Assembly: GCA_016708465.1 (NCBI GenBank)
Contig: JADJFT010000004.1
Coordinates: 434,001 to 498,000 of the forward strand
Source: Rhodanobacteraceae bacterium
Lineage (GTDB): Bacteria; Pseudomonadota; Gammaproteobacteria; Xanthomonadales; Ahniellaceae
Direction: 5' to 3'
Length of the DNA: 64,000 bases
Shown here: positions 44,120 to 53,305 of the stretch, one piece after another
Layout of the letters: every line of letters begins with the position of its first letter
How positions within the stretch are numbered: the stretch's first letter is position 1
The notes under the pieces: generated by a model
The model's database searches: none
Told to the model about the DNA's origin: nothing
What the model saw: the letters and a program-made list of their open reading frames with translations, nothing else
Made by a program: the position numbers and the translations under genes

Positions 44120-45508
44120 ATGTCACGACTTCCGATCTTGATCGCCGACGATCAGCGCGATGTGCTTGAAGCACTGCGCATGATGCTCAAAGCCGAAGAC
44201 ATGGCCTGCGTCGTCGTCTCTGATCCTGAAACCGCTCTGGCCGCGGTGCAACGCCAACACTTTGCCTGTGCATTGCTGGATCTGAACTACAGCCGGGATA
44301 CCACATCGGGCGCCGAGGGCATCGAGCTGATCCAGCAGTTGCGCACACTCGAGGCGCAGTTGCCGATCGTGGTGATGACTGCCTGGGGCACGATCGACCT
44401 GGCGGTGCAGGCGATGCGCCATGGCGCCGCCGACTTCATCGAGAAGCCTTGGGACAATCATCGGCTACTCAGCATCCTGCGCAACCAGATCGCACTGGGT
44501 CAGGCGCAGCGGCGCGTCGCCCAGCTCGATGCCGAGAACAGTTATCTGCGCGGCGACGAGGCGGAAGGCTTCATCGCGCAGTCGAAGGCGATGCAGCCGG
44601 TGCTGGAGATGATCCGCCGTGTCGGTCCTTCGGACGCGAATATTCTAATCACTGGCGACAATGGCACTGGCAAGGGCGTGGTCGCGAAGCATCTGCACGA
44701 AGCGTCGCGACGCTGCCATCGACCCTTCATCAAGGTCAACATGGGTGGCGTACCGGAGCACTTGTTCGAGGCGGAGATGTTCGGTCATGTCAAAGGTGGT
44801 TTCACCGATGCCAAGAACGATCGCGTCGGCCGCTTTGAGGTCGCCGATGGCGGCACGTTGTTCCTCGACGAGATCGGTAATATTCCGCGGTTGCAGCAGC
44901 CAAAATTACTACGCGTATTGGAAGACCGCGAGCTGGAACGTGTCGGGTCATCGCGCACACTGCAGGTTGACGTGCGCGTGGTGTCGGCGACCAATGCCGA
45001 TCTCGCCGCGCTGGTGAACTCGGGTGGCTTCCGCAAGGACTTGCTGTTTCGCCTGAACACCGTCGAGATCCGCCTGCCGCTGTTGCGTGAACGCCGCGAG
45101 GACATCGCTGCGCTGACCGCGCACTACCTCGCACGTTTCGGCGAACGCTACGGTCGGCCCGAGTTGCGCGTCGCGCCCTCGGCCCTGCGCCAGCTCGAGG
45201 GCTACCACTGGCCGGGCAATGTCCGCGAACTGGGGCATCTGGTCGAGCGCGCAGTGTTGATGACCACGGGCACGGTGATCGAGGATTTCGCGCTTGATCC
45301 GGCCCTGCCACCCATCGGAATACTGTCTAGCAGTGCGTCGGCGACGGCATCAGCCGATGCCCAGACCATCGAACAGGCCGAGGAGGCGATGATTCGGAAC
45401 GCACTGGATCGCACCAGTGGCAATGTGCTCAAGGCCGCCGGCTTGCTTGGCCTGAGTCGTGGCGCCTTGTACCGGCGTCTCGAAAAATACGGATTGCGTG
45501 GCGACTGA
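44120..45508 (+). CDS. NtrC-type sigma-54 response regulator with altered GAFTGA loop
   Basis: A 462-residue activator: receiver (acidic pair Asp10/Asp11, phosphoacceptor Asp54, Thr87, Lys109), AAA+ domain and Fis-type helix-turn-helix (GNVLKAAGLLGLSRGALYRRLEKYGL). Walker A is GDNGTGKG (179-186) and Walker B ends with Asp250-Glu251. The loop that contacts sigma-54, normally GAFTGA, reads GGFTDA at 226-231. The following residues KNDRVGRFEVADGGTLFLDEIG are normal. Gene position downstream of the efflux genes, which have a perfect sigma-54 promoter and an upstream dyad, indicates that it activates its own operon. The kinase follows after two bases. Confidence 0.9.
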   Translation: MSRLPILIADDQRDVLEALRMMLKAEDMACVVVSDPETALAAVQRQHFACALLDLNYSRDTTSGAEGIELIQQLRTLEAQLPIVVMTAWGTIDLAVQAMRHGAADFIEKPWDNHRLLSILRNQIALGQAQRRVAQLDAENSYLRGDEAEGFIAQSKAMQPVLEMIRRVGPSDANILITGDNGTGKGVVAKHLHEASRRCHRPFIKVNMGGVPEHLFEAEMFGHVKGGFTDAKNDRVGRFEVADGGTLFLDEIGNIPRLQQPKLLRVLEDRELERVGSSRTLQVDVRVVSATNADLAALVNSGGFRKDLLFRLNTVEIRLPLLRERREDIAALTAHYLARFGERYGRPELRVAPSALRQLEGYHWPGNVRELGHLVERAVLMTTGTVIEDFALDPALPPIGILSSSASATASADAQTIEQAEEAMIRNALDRTSGNVLKAAGLLGLSRGALYRRLEKYGLRGD

Positions 45509-45510
45509 GC

Positions 45511-46884
45511 ATGCGCCTTATGCCCGGCATCCGCAGTGAACATCGGCGCCGGCCGCAGCTCAGCTATGAAGTGACGATTCTGCTCGCCGCGCTCGCGGTG
45601 ATGTTGCCGATGCTGCTGGCAGCGCTGGCGATGGTGTTCGTAGCCAGCGCGCGCACACACTGGGTGATGCTCATGGGGGCGGCATTGATGGTGTCGCTGC
45701 TACTGGCGACGCGCTTGCGTGCACGCGTGGTGTTTCCGCTGTACACACTGTCGAACTTGCTCGAAGCCTTGCGCGAGGGTGACTATTCGCTGCGCGGTTC
45801 GCGCGCGCGGCGTGGTGACGCGGTCGGCGAGGTGATCTGGGAGGTCAACGCACTGTCGCAGACGCTGCGCGAACAACGACTTCGTGTCGAGGAGGCGATG
45901 GCACTGCTGTCCAAGGTCGTCTCTGAAATCGATATCGCGGTGTTCGCGTTCGATGCCAATCAGCAGCTCCGCTTGATCAATCCGAATGGCGCGCGGCTGC
46001 TTGGTCTGCATCCGCGTGACGCTGAGGGCCGCACGGCCGAGGCGTTGGGACTGCTCGACTGTCTCGCCGTCGAAGGCGCGCGTACCTTGCGGCGCAGCTT
46101 TCCAGGAGGAGAAGGGCGTTTTGATATCCGCCGTTCGACCTTTCGCGAAGGCGGTTTGCCGCACGAACTCGTCGTTGTCAGCGATCTCAGTCGCGCCTTG
46201 CGCGAAGAAGAGCGCCAGGCCTGGCAGCGCCTGATCCGCGTGCTCGGGCACGAGTTGAATAATTCTCTGGCGCCGATCAAGTCGATGGCGGGCACCTTGC
46301 GCGCGGTGACCGCGCGCGATCCGCTGCCCGAAGATTGGCGTGATGACTTGGCCACTGGCCTAAATCTGATCGGTGATCGGGCCGAGGCGCTGACGCGGTT
46401 TATGCTCGGTTACACGACGCTGGCGCGATTGCCGCCACCGGCGAAACGCGCCACCGATATCGCCACGCTGCTCACGCGGGTGGTGTCGTTGCAGCAAGCT
46501 GTTCGTGTCATCGGTGACGCTGTTGATGTGCACGCTGCGATCGTCGATATCGACCCGGACCAGATCGAGCAGGCGTTGATCAATTTGCTCAAGAATGCGG
46601 CCGAGGCAATGCATCACGTTGGCGATATCCGACTGGTCGCGCGCATCGATCAGGGCGGTGCTAACGGTGGGCGTGACTTGCTCGTGATCGAGGTCATCGA
46701 TCAAGGACCCGGGCTGGCGGCAACCGACAATTTATTCGTGCCGTTTTTCACGACCAAACCGGACGGCAGTGGTATCGGTTTGGTGCTTGCCCGGCAGATT
46801 GCTGAGGGACATGGCGGCGGGTTGACATTGGAAAATCGCCACGACGCGACCGGCTGCGTGGCGCGGATGTGGTTGGTGGTTTGA
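45511..46884 (+). CDS. Sensor histidine kinase (NtrB/NtrY-like)
   Basis: A 457-residue membrane kinase. Two N-terminal helices (residues 22-70) have almost no periplasmic loop between them, so the signal is probably sensed in or near the membrane. A HAMP-like segment follows, then a PAS domain (EIDIAVFAFDANQQLRLINPNGARLLGL). The H-box is LGHELNNSLAPIKSMAGTL. The ATPase domain includes QALINLLKNAAEAM, VIDQGPGL and GSGIGLVLARQIAEGHGG. It should phosphorylate the response regulator encoded just upstream. The lack of a sensor domain fits a system responding to envelope or transporter state. Confidence 0.9.
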   Translation: MRLMPGIRSEHRRRPQLSYEVTILLAALAVMLPMLLAALAMVFVASARTHWVMLMGAALMVSLLLATRLRARVVFPLYTLSNLLEALREGDYSLRGSRARRGDAVGEVIWEVNALSQTLREQRLRVEEAMALLSKVVSEIDIAVFAFDANQQLRLINPNGARLLGLHPRDAEGRTAEALGLLDCLAVEGARTLRRSFPGGEGRFDIRRSTFREGGLPHELVVVSDLSRALREEERQAWQRLIRVLGHELNNSLAPIKSMAGTLRAVTARDPLPEDWRDDLATGLNLIGDRAEALTRFMLGYTTLARLPPPAKRATDIATLLTRVVSLQQAVRVIGDAVDVHAAIVDIDPDQIEQALINLLKNAAEAMHHVGDIRLVARIDQGGANGGRDLLVIEVIDQGPGLAATDNLFVPFFTTKPDGSGIGLVLARQIAEGHGGGLTLENRHDATGCVARMWLVV

Positions 46885-46936
46885 CTCGGAGCACCAGAAA
46901 GTTCGCGCCGGAAACGCTTGCCGATCTGCGTGTGCA

Positions 46937-48652
46937 TCAAATGACATCGATGGTGGCTGCGGCGCGCGCCTGCATTTTCGTCACGACGTGTTCCCCGATC
47001 GCACGGGCCAGTTCCTGTTCACCCATGAATACTTCGCCGACGCGCTCGGCGCGCAGGAGTTCGGCTTCGTCATCATTGTGCGTACGCACGACACACTGGA
47101 TCTTCGGGTTGAGCAATTTTGCGACGTCGATCATCTTGCGGGCATCGAGACTATCGGGGAGGGCGATGACCATCATCGCTGCGCGTGCGACGTGCGCCTG
47201 GATGAGCGTCGCGGGATCGGTCGCATCACCTGTTACCGCTGGCACGCCAGCAGCGCGTAGCGCTTCGATGCGTTCTCGATTCTGGTCGGCGACGACGAAG
47301 GGAATACCTTCGACGCGCAGTCGCTCCGCAAGCCGACGACCGACGCGACCGAAACCGACGATCACGACCTGATCCGTCAGCAGGCGTTGGTCAGTACTCA
47401 TCGGCAATTCCGCAAGTGGATCGGCGCTTTGTTCCATGTATCGCGCGATGCGCGAATTCGATCGCACCCATGCTTGAATCGGTGCGATTGCTTTGAATAG
47501 CAGTGGATTCAGCGCGATCGAGAGCAGGGCACCAGCGACCACGAGTTGTCGTGCCGACTCGGGCATCAAGCCTTCGCTGATCGCCAGCGCGCACAGGATG
47601 AACGAGAATTCGCCGATCTGCGCGTCACCAGCGCCCATGGTCAGCGCGGTATTCAGCGGATAGCCGAGCAGTCGCACGGTGATCGTGGCGATCAGCATCT
47701 TGCCGAACAAGATAATTGCGACCACCGCAGCGATTTGTAGCGGTTGGTTCACCAGTGTTGCCGGATCAAGCAGCATGCCGACCGATACGAAGAACAGCAC
47801 CGCGAATGCATCGCGTAGCGGTAGCGATTCTTCGGCAGCGCGATGGCTGAGTTCCGATTCGCGCATCATCATGCCGGCGAAAAATGCGCCAAGTGCGAAG
47901 CTGACATCGAACAGCTTGGCCGCGCCGAAAGCAACACCCAGCGCAATCGCGATCACGGTCAGGGTGAACAGTTCGCGCGAACCGGTACCGCCGACCATCC
48001 ACAACAGTCGCGGCAACAGACGTTTTCCGACCACAAGCATCAAGGCAACAAAGGCAACCAGTTTTAGCAAGGTCAATGCCAGTGCTGGCCCTAATGCCGC
48101 GCGCGGCATCGCCGTGCCGCCGTCGCCGAACAGATCGCCGAGATGAGGCAGTAGCACTAATGCCAACACCATCACGACATCCTCGACGACCAGCCAGCCG
48201 ATGGCGATGCGTCCGGTGAGTGTCGAGCAGGTGCCGAGATTCCAGTGCCCGCAGTAGCACTACGGTGCTGCCGCCACCGACAACGAAAGCCCGAACACGA
48301 TGGCAGTGAGCCAAGGCCAGCCGAAGTGGTGGCCGATGATCGCGCCGAGTGTGGTCGACAGCGTGATTTGCACCAATGCGCCGGGAATCGCGACGCGTTT
48401 GACGTCGAGCAGATCCTCAATCGAGAAGTGCAGGCCGACACCAAACATCATCAGCATGATGCCGATTTCGGCAAGCTGCGACGCCAACACCAAATCAGCA
48501 TCAAATCCTGGCGTCGCTGGGCCGAGCACAAAGCCCGCGAACAAATAGCCCAGCATCGGCGGCAGGCGTAGCTTGGCGGCACTGAATCCAAACAGTGCCG
48601 CCAGCGCGAGGCTGGCGGCGATCGTGGTAATCAGGCTCATCTCGTGTGGCAT
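46937..48652 (-). pseudogene. Kef-type cation:proton antiporter with TrkA-N domain (two frameshifts)
   Basis: About 571 residues if corrected: a CPA2 antiporter membrane domain (LGYLFAGFVLGPATPGFDADL, QLAEIGIMLMMFGVGLHFS, DAFAVLFFVSVGMLLDP) and a C-terminal TrkA-N domain (VVIVGFGRVGRRLAERLRVEGIPFVVAD). These are usual for K+ efflux proteins KefB/KefC. The two long segments share a frame, but the 80 bp between (about 48,180-48,270) read correctly only in other frames. There the expected STVVLLRALESRHLLDT and TGRIAIGWLVVEDVV can be found. So two compensating indels, near 48,268 and near 48,220, disrupt it. Two errors so close could reflect poor base calling or genuine decay. Confidence 0.78.
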
Positions 48653-48837
48653 CCGTGCTTCCTGCGTTGCATGCGGGCCGAACTAGCCCCGATCTTACGT
48701 CGTGGCGCCGAGTGATCACGTGGCAAGATGAAAGCACTGGCGCGTTCGGGTGAATGCGACTGCCGTGATGACGCATTGCAGGAGCCGTCGTCGGCCGCGA
48801 AGATAGCCTGCTTCCCTTCGTTCCGGAGTTTCATGCC

Positions 48838-49182
48838 ATGACCCAGCCCATCGCTTGCCCAAAGTGCGCCATGGACAACACTTACCCCGATGGTGAACTG
48901 CTGATCTGCGCCGATTGCGGCCATGAGTGGCCACCTGCTGCGGCCGCCGCAGCCACTGAAACCGACAGCGTTCGCGTCGTACGGGATGCCAATGGCAGCG
49001 CACTGGTCGACGGCGACAGCGTCGTGCTGATCAAGGATCTGAAGGTGAAGGGCGCGTCATCGCCGCTGAAAATGGGCACGAAGATCCGTAACATCCGCAT
49101 CGTCGACGGCGACCACGAGATCGACTGCAAGACCGAACTCGGCCCGATGCTGCTCAAGGCCGAATTTCTTAAAAAGGTGTGA
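48838..49182 (+). CDS. yjdM: Zinc-ribbon protein of the PhnA/YjdM family
   Basis: A 114-residue protein. The N-terminal zinc ribbon (CPKCAMDNTY...LLICADCGHEW) is followed by an Ala-rich linker of variable type. The conserved PhnA domain then reads VRDANGSALVDGDSVVLIKDLKVKG, GTKIRNIRIVDGDHEIDCKTE and GPMLLKAEFLKKV. Despite the old name, E. coli PhnA (YjdM) is not part of the C-P lyase and its role is unclear. It stands alone, with no phosphonate genes nearby. Confidence 0.92.
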   Translation: MTQPIACPKCAMDNTYPDGELLICADCGHEWPPAAAAAATETDSVRVVRDANGSALVDGDSVVLIKDLKVKGASSPLKMGTKIRNIRIVDGDHEIDCKTELGPMLLKAEFLKKV

Positions 49183-49240
49183 ATCCATCATTCGGTCGTC
49201 GTCCCATTGGCTGCGACCATGACCAGTAACGATGCCGACC

Positions 49241-49591
49241 TCACCTTGCTCGGAGCCGCATCATGTTCTGGACGTTTCTGTTCTTGGTTGTCTTGTCGCT
49301 GGCGACCGCAGAGTTCAGATTGAGGAGATCCCGCTGCAGGGCATCAGCGTTCGTCTTGAATTGCGCAAAGCCATTGTCCAAGTGTCCTGCCAACATTTGC
49401 GAAGTCGCTGACACCACACTCGTGATCAGGCCGGTGACCGCCGCGTTCATCGTCGAATCATGTTTTTCGCGCGCTTCTTGCATCGAACTGTCGAGCTGCG
49501 TGTTGCGGTTGGTCAAATTTTCAGTATTTGCGCGAGGGACGGAACCTTCTGCCAGACGGCTAATTTTGGCGTCAGCTCTCGCTTCCTTCAC
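49241..49591 (-). CDS. Hypothetical helical protein, uncertain
   Basis: A 116-codon reverse frame beginning at GTG with a largely helical, polar sequence (NRNTQLDSSMQEAREKHDS, TSQMLAGHLDNGFAQFK). I do not recognise it. Amino-acid composition looks protein-like, but there is no upstream ribosome site and a stop lies just five codons before the GTG. An AGGAG farther upstream serves a different frame, so the true 5' end may be lost to an indel. The surrounding 500 bp are less GC-rich than the neighbouring genes. Without this gene, 49,183-49,680 would be empty. Confidence 0.3.
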   Translation of the reverse strand: MKEARADAKISRLAEGSVPRANTENLTNRNTQLDSSMQEAREKHDSTMNAAVTGLITSVVSATSQMLAGHLDNGFAQFKTNADALQRDLLNLNSAVASDKTTKNRNVQNMMRLRAR

Positions 49592-49680
49592 GACCAGTTT
49601 TTGTTACTCGAATAGTCTCCTAAAACGATTGCTGTGCCGGAATCCTCGCCCTTCGCTGCGGATACAAGCGCTAAGCTAGC

Positions 49681-51489
49681 GTGGCTACTTTCAGGACTCA
49701 TGATGATGAGAAAGAGGACGTGAGCTCGGGCGATGTTCCAGCGCAGATCGGCAAGTACACGGTCAAGCGCCTGCTCGGCTCGGGTGGCATGGGCCGTGTG
49801 TATCTTGCAGTGGATCCGGATATTGGTCGTGAGGTGGCGATCAAGCTGGTCACGCTTGGCAGCGACCCGCAGGCGAGCGAGCGCTTCCTGCGCGAAGCGC
49901 AGACTATGGGCCGATTGAACCATCCGAACATCGTCACCCTGCTCGAGTTCGGGGTCGATCAGCAGTCGCCGTTCCTGGTACTGGAGTTTCTGTCCGGAGA
50001 GGATCTCAGTCAGTGGATGTTGCGACTACACACCCTGCGCGAACAAGTGATGGTGATGCAAGATATCGCGCTGGCGATCGCAGCTGCGCACAAGGTCGGC
50101 GTGTTGCATCGTGACCTCAAGCCTGAAAACGTACGCGTGCTCGACGATGGTCGCTGCAAGTTGCTCGACTTTGGCATTGCCCAATCCGGTGCGGGTCAGC
50201 TGACCGCATCAGGCTATTTTGTCGGCACACCTGAGTTCGTTGCCCCGGAGGTGATGTCGGGTGCGACACACACCGCCGCCGCGGATATTTACGCGCTCGG
50301 TCTGTTGTATTACACGATGTTATGCGGCGCCAATCCGTTCCGTGGCGACACTGTGCAGGCCACCGTTGCGCGGGTGGTACAACTCGATCCGATGCCGTTG
50401 TCGCGGCGGGTGACTGGGGTATCGGTAGAACTCGAGACGCTGATCCACGCGTGTCTGTCCAAGCAGCCGGAAGCGCGACCAACCAGCGCGGAGGGCTTGG
50501 CTCTAGCCCTGAGTGCCGAACTCGCCCGTATTCCTGCTGATGCGCATGTCGGCGATGTGCCGATACTGCGTGACACCGCGCCGTATCCGATCACGCCGAT
50601 ACGCTCACAGACGCAGGCATCGCCAGTCGGCAAGCCAATCGTAACCGCCGTGCCAGTGTCGCGAAACCTGTGGGTATGGGCGGTTGTATTGCTGATGGTC
50701 AGCGCGGCTGGTGCTTGGTGGCTGTCGCAGACTGCGCCGCTGCCACCCACGCCAACGCCGCCTGCAGCAGCGGTTCAAGCGGCGATATCTAGGCCCGAAA
50801 CCGCCGCCGCTGTGCCGGTTGAAAGCCAAGCGCCAGTTCCAGTGCAGCCCGTCGAAACAATGGAGATTGCCACAGAGTTGCCGCACGAACCGGCGCCCGC
50901 CCGCACGGATGCGAATCCGGGCGCGGGCCAGCCGGCGCCGACAACGCCAACTACGGCGACTACGGCGACTACGGCACCGCCTCTGGACGAATCTGACCGA
51001 TTACTGCGCACCGCCCCAACGACTTCGTCGAACCCTGTCGGCGACCGTGCCGAGCCGGCCGCGGTAGCGCTGCCGGTGGTCGCCACAAGGCCCGAACCGC
51101 AACTGGCCTCAACGTCGATGACGGCAAACGTCTCACCGCCTACAGTCGCAGAACAGCAGCCTGTGCCGCTAGACGAGCGCACCGCAACTGCGGCAGCGGA
51201 GCCGCTGCAGTTGCGGGTCGTTCACATCAATCCAAAGGTCTTGCGCGCCGGTCGCATGGTGACGATGCGACTGGAAGGCGCGGGTCTGACTAGGGTAAGT
51301 GCAGTCGCGATCTATTCGGGTGGAGCGGTCGATGCGCGCTTTCGTGTCGGTGCCATTGAGCGCGCTGGCGACGGCGCACTTGAGTTCAGATTGAACGTGG
51401 CGCGCGGTGTGCCGCTTGGATCCTATGCTCTGGTCCTGCTCGGCGAAAATATTCGCACCGAACCGATTCTCTTGGAGGTCAGCCTGTGA
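49681..51489 (+). CDS. Membrane-anchored Ser/Thr protein kinase with C-terminal extracytoplasmic region
   Basis: A 602-residue Hanks-type kinase starting at GTG. Kinase motifs: glycine loop LLGSGGMGRVY, Lys55 in VAIKLV, VLHRDLKPENV with catalytic Asp145, and DFG at 163-165. The APE-type segment is TPEFVAPEVMSG. A single helix (residues 329-349) is followed by a 150-residue Pro/Ala/Thr-rich linker with a short 9-bp repeat coding TAT. An 85-residue immunoglobulin/IPT-like domain ends the protein (INPKVLRAGRMVTMRLEGAGLTRVSAVAIYSGGA). The stop overlaps the next GTG start as GTGA, so kinase and porin-like protein are made together. Confidence 0.9.
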   Translation: MATFRTHDDEKEDVSSGDVPAQIGKYTVKRLLGSGGMGRVYLAVDPDIGREVAIKLVTLGSDPQASERFLREAQTMGRLNHPNIVTLLEFGVDQQSPFLVLEFLSGEDLSQWMLRLHTLREQVMVMQDIALAIAAAHKVGVLHRDLKPENVRVLDDGRCKLLDFGIAQSGAGQLTASGYFVGTPEFVAPEVMSGATHTAAADIYALGLLYYTMLCGANPFRGDTVQATVARVVQLDPMPLSRRVTGVSVELETLIHACLSKQPEARPTSAEGLALALSAELARIPADAHVGDVPILRDTAPYPITPIRSQTQASPVGKPIVTAVPVSRNLWVWAVVLLMVSAAGAWWLSQTAPLPPTPTPPAAAVQAAISRPETAAAVPVESQAPVPVQPVETMEIATELPHEPAPARTDANPGAGQPAPTTPTTATTATTAPPLDESDRLLRTAPTTSSNPVGDRAEPAAVALPVVATRPEPQLASTSMTANVSPPTVAEQQPVPLDERTATAAAEPLQLRVVHINPKVLRAGRMVTMRLEGAGLTRVSAVAIYSGGAVDARFRVGAIERAGDGALEFRLNVARGVPLGSYALVLLGENIRTEPILLEVSL

Positions 51490-52841
51490 AACCCAAGTTG
51501 CTGTTGCGAAGCACGCTAGCAGCCGCATTGCTGCCCCTGGTGGCTGTTTCCGTGGCATCGCCGCTGCACGCCGCCGAGCCAGCCGACGTCGACACGCGCC
51601 TCAAATTACTGGAAGCGCGCTGGGATCGTATGGAAGCTGAACTAGCGGCGATCCGCGGCCTGATCGAACGAAATCAGGGAGCGGTGCCGGCGCCCGCTGC
51701 GGAGTCGCTCGCGGCGGTCAGCGAAACGGTCAACGCGCTGGGCGACGACCTTGAAGCCATCCGTGGCGACGTGACGACCCAAGGGCAGGCGCTGCTGGCC
51801 GCCGGTGCCGCGCGTCAGCGCGACATTGCCATCAGTGCCTACGGCGCGGTCAATGCCAGCAAACGCAGTGGTCGGGACTCGCTCATCGACGCCGAGTCTT
51901 TCGAAATGGTGCTGAGTGGCCAACCGCACGAGCAGATCAGTTTCTTCAGCGAAATCGAGTTCGAGCGCGCAGCGTCGGTTGGTGCCGAGCGTGGCGGTGA
52001 GGTGCTGGTTGAACAGTCGTATGTCGACATGGCGCTGACCGACAGCCTGTCCTTGCGCGGTGGTGTGATTTTGGTGCCATTCGGCAACAACGAGGCCGAC
52101 CACTACGCGCCGTTGCGCGATGTGATCTATCGGCCATTGTCGTCGCGCCTGATCGCGCCAACGGACTGGACCGACAATGGCTTCGGCTTGGTCGGTCACC
52201 GCGAGTTCGAGCAAAATTGGCAACTCGACTGGGAGGCATACCTGATTGCAGGACTCGACGACCAGATCGGTTTCAACGGCTTGCGTGGCGCACGCCAAGG
52301 TTTCGGCGAGGACAACAACAATGACAAGGCGTTCGCCGGGCATTTGACCTTGCGCAACAGCGATGATCTCAGCGTTGGGCTGGGCATCTATACCGGCGCC
52401 TACGACAATGCCGGTGACCACCAACTGAGCGGCTGGGGCGTGGACTTCAACTGGCGCCATGAAGGCTGGAAATTCGCCGGCGAGTATCTAGACATGCGCG
52501 CTGAGCGCGCTGATGCAGAGGCCGATGCCGCCAATATGCGTGGCGGCTATGCGCGCGCCGGCTATGACGTCAACCGCTGGTTCTCTCGCAACTGGAGCGG
52601 TGAGTATTTTCCCGATGCGCGGCTTAGCCTCATCTACGAGTTCAACTACGTGAGCATCGAGGACCTGACCAGTCCCACCCTGTTGGTCGGGCGTGAACGC
52701 AAGCATGTGCTCGGCTGGCGCTACGAACCCGATCACAGCTGGATACTCAAGGTCAATCGCGAATGGTCCGACGCCAGCGGTCGTCCGCTGCTCAATGGCG
52801 ATGCCGACGGCTGGGCAATGGGTGTCGGTTTCGTATTCTAA
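51486..52841 (+). CDS. Outer-membrane porin-like protein with N-terminal coiled coil
   Basis: A 451-residue exported protein: signal peptide (LLLRSTLAAALLPLVAVSVASPLHA), a heptad region at about 35-100 (TRLKLLEARWDRMEAELAAIRGLIE), then alternating aromatic beta-strand sequence. Examples are ISFFSEIEFERAAS, SLRGGVILVPFGNNEADHY, WQLDWEAYLIAGLDD and LSLIYEFNYVSIED, ending AMGVGFVF with a terminal Phe as in outer-membrane barrels. The coiled coil before the barrel resembles trimeric phosphate- or carbohydrate-selective porins, but I cannot name a family. It starts at GTG inside the kinase stop codon. Confidence 0.78.
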   Translation: MKPKLLLRSTLAAALLPLVAVSVASPLHAAEPADVDTRLKLLEARWDRMEAELAAIRGLIERNQGAVPAPAAESLAAVSETVNALGDDLEAIRGDVTTQGQALLAAGAARQRDIAISAYGAVNASKRSGRDSLIDAESFEMVLSGQPHEQISFFSEIEFERAASVGAERGGEVLVEQSYVDMALTDSLSLRGGVILVPFGNNEADHYAPLRDVIYRPLSSRLIAPTDWTDNGFGLVGHREFEQNWQLDWEAYLIAGLDDQIGFNGLRGARQGFGEDNNNDKAFAGHLTLRNSDDLSVGLGIYTGAYDNAGDHQLSGWGVDFNWRHEGWKFAGEYLDMRAERADAEADAANMRGGYARAGYDVNRWFSRNWSGEYFPDARLSLIYEFNYVSIEDLTSPTLLVGRERKHVLGWRYEPDHSWILKVNREWSDASGRPLLNGDADGWAMGVGFVF

Positions 52842-53155
52842 ACCGCGAACCCGCCCAGCCATGGATCGAGGTGGGCAATGTCAAACGTCCCAGTTTCGAA
52901 CATATGGATCATCTCGGCGTGGATTTGCATCGCTCGTCGCTGCAAGCGTCAGCCGTTGATACGCAGGAAAATGTCGCTAGCTTCAAAGGCGATTCGTTTG
53001 TTGCCATCCACGAACGGATCGCTGATCGCCAAGCTTTTCATTAGCGCAGCCGCTTCGCCCACGATGTCTTCGTAATAGCCCGTCTGCGGGCGGAACAACG
53101 CGGCTTCGAGTGCGCCAGCGTCGCGCACGCCCGGTGCGCCGGCAAAACGCTGCAT
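52838..53155 (-). pseudogene. Doc/Fic-type toxin remnant
   Basis: The reverse strand carries the body of a death-on-curing toxin: GAPGVRDAGALEAALFRPQ, GEAAALMKSLAISDPFVDGNKRIAFEASDIFLRING. A TGA at 52949-52951 then stops the frame, but it continues RLQRRAMQIHAEMIHMFETG to a TAG at 52838. The stop replaces a residue (perhaps Trp) inside the domain. The Fic motif, normally HPFxDGNKR, starts with Asp instead of the catalytic His. The first 20 or so Doc residues before the GAPGVRD block are absent. No antitoxin gene is adjacent. With the missing N-terminus, stop and lost His, it is almost certainly inactive. Confidence 0.72.
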
Positions 53156-53246
53156 CGGCGGGCTATCCCAGCATGCCCCTAGGAATGCCCCTGACCCGGA
53201 CCATGTCGACCGCTTTCACTAAACCCCAATACACTACTTCAAGGCA

Positions 53247-53273
53247 CAAAAACCCCGCAGCTACGCGGGGTTA
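53247..53273 (-). terminator. Rho-independent terminator downstream of tRNA-Ala
   Basis: On the reverse strand AACCCCGC and GCGGGGTT pair perfectly around a six-base loop and are followed by a run of five T. It lies 33 bp after the tRNA 3' end and points the right way. Confidence 0.85.
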
Positions 53274-53305
53274 GGTGCTTCGGTGGGCTTCGGTGAACCC
53301 TGAAA

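Noticed and set aside
49263..49679. 138-codon forward frame between yjdM and the kinase
   Set aside because: Ser/Cys/Arg-rich with no ribosome site or domain; the opposite-strand frame looks more protein-like, though that too is uncertain.
50950..50978. 9-bp tandem repeat (ACGGCGACT) as a mobile or phase-variable element
   Set aside because: Only about three copies within the Pro/Ala/Thr linker of the kinase, with length a multiple of three; ordinary linker sequence.
3891..52951. TGA read as tryptophan, suggested by in-frame TGA codons in ctaA and the Doc remnant
   Set aside because: Many intact genes here end in TGA, including a long series of ATGA overlaps where TGA must act as stop. Neither gene has a selenocysteine-type context.
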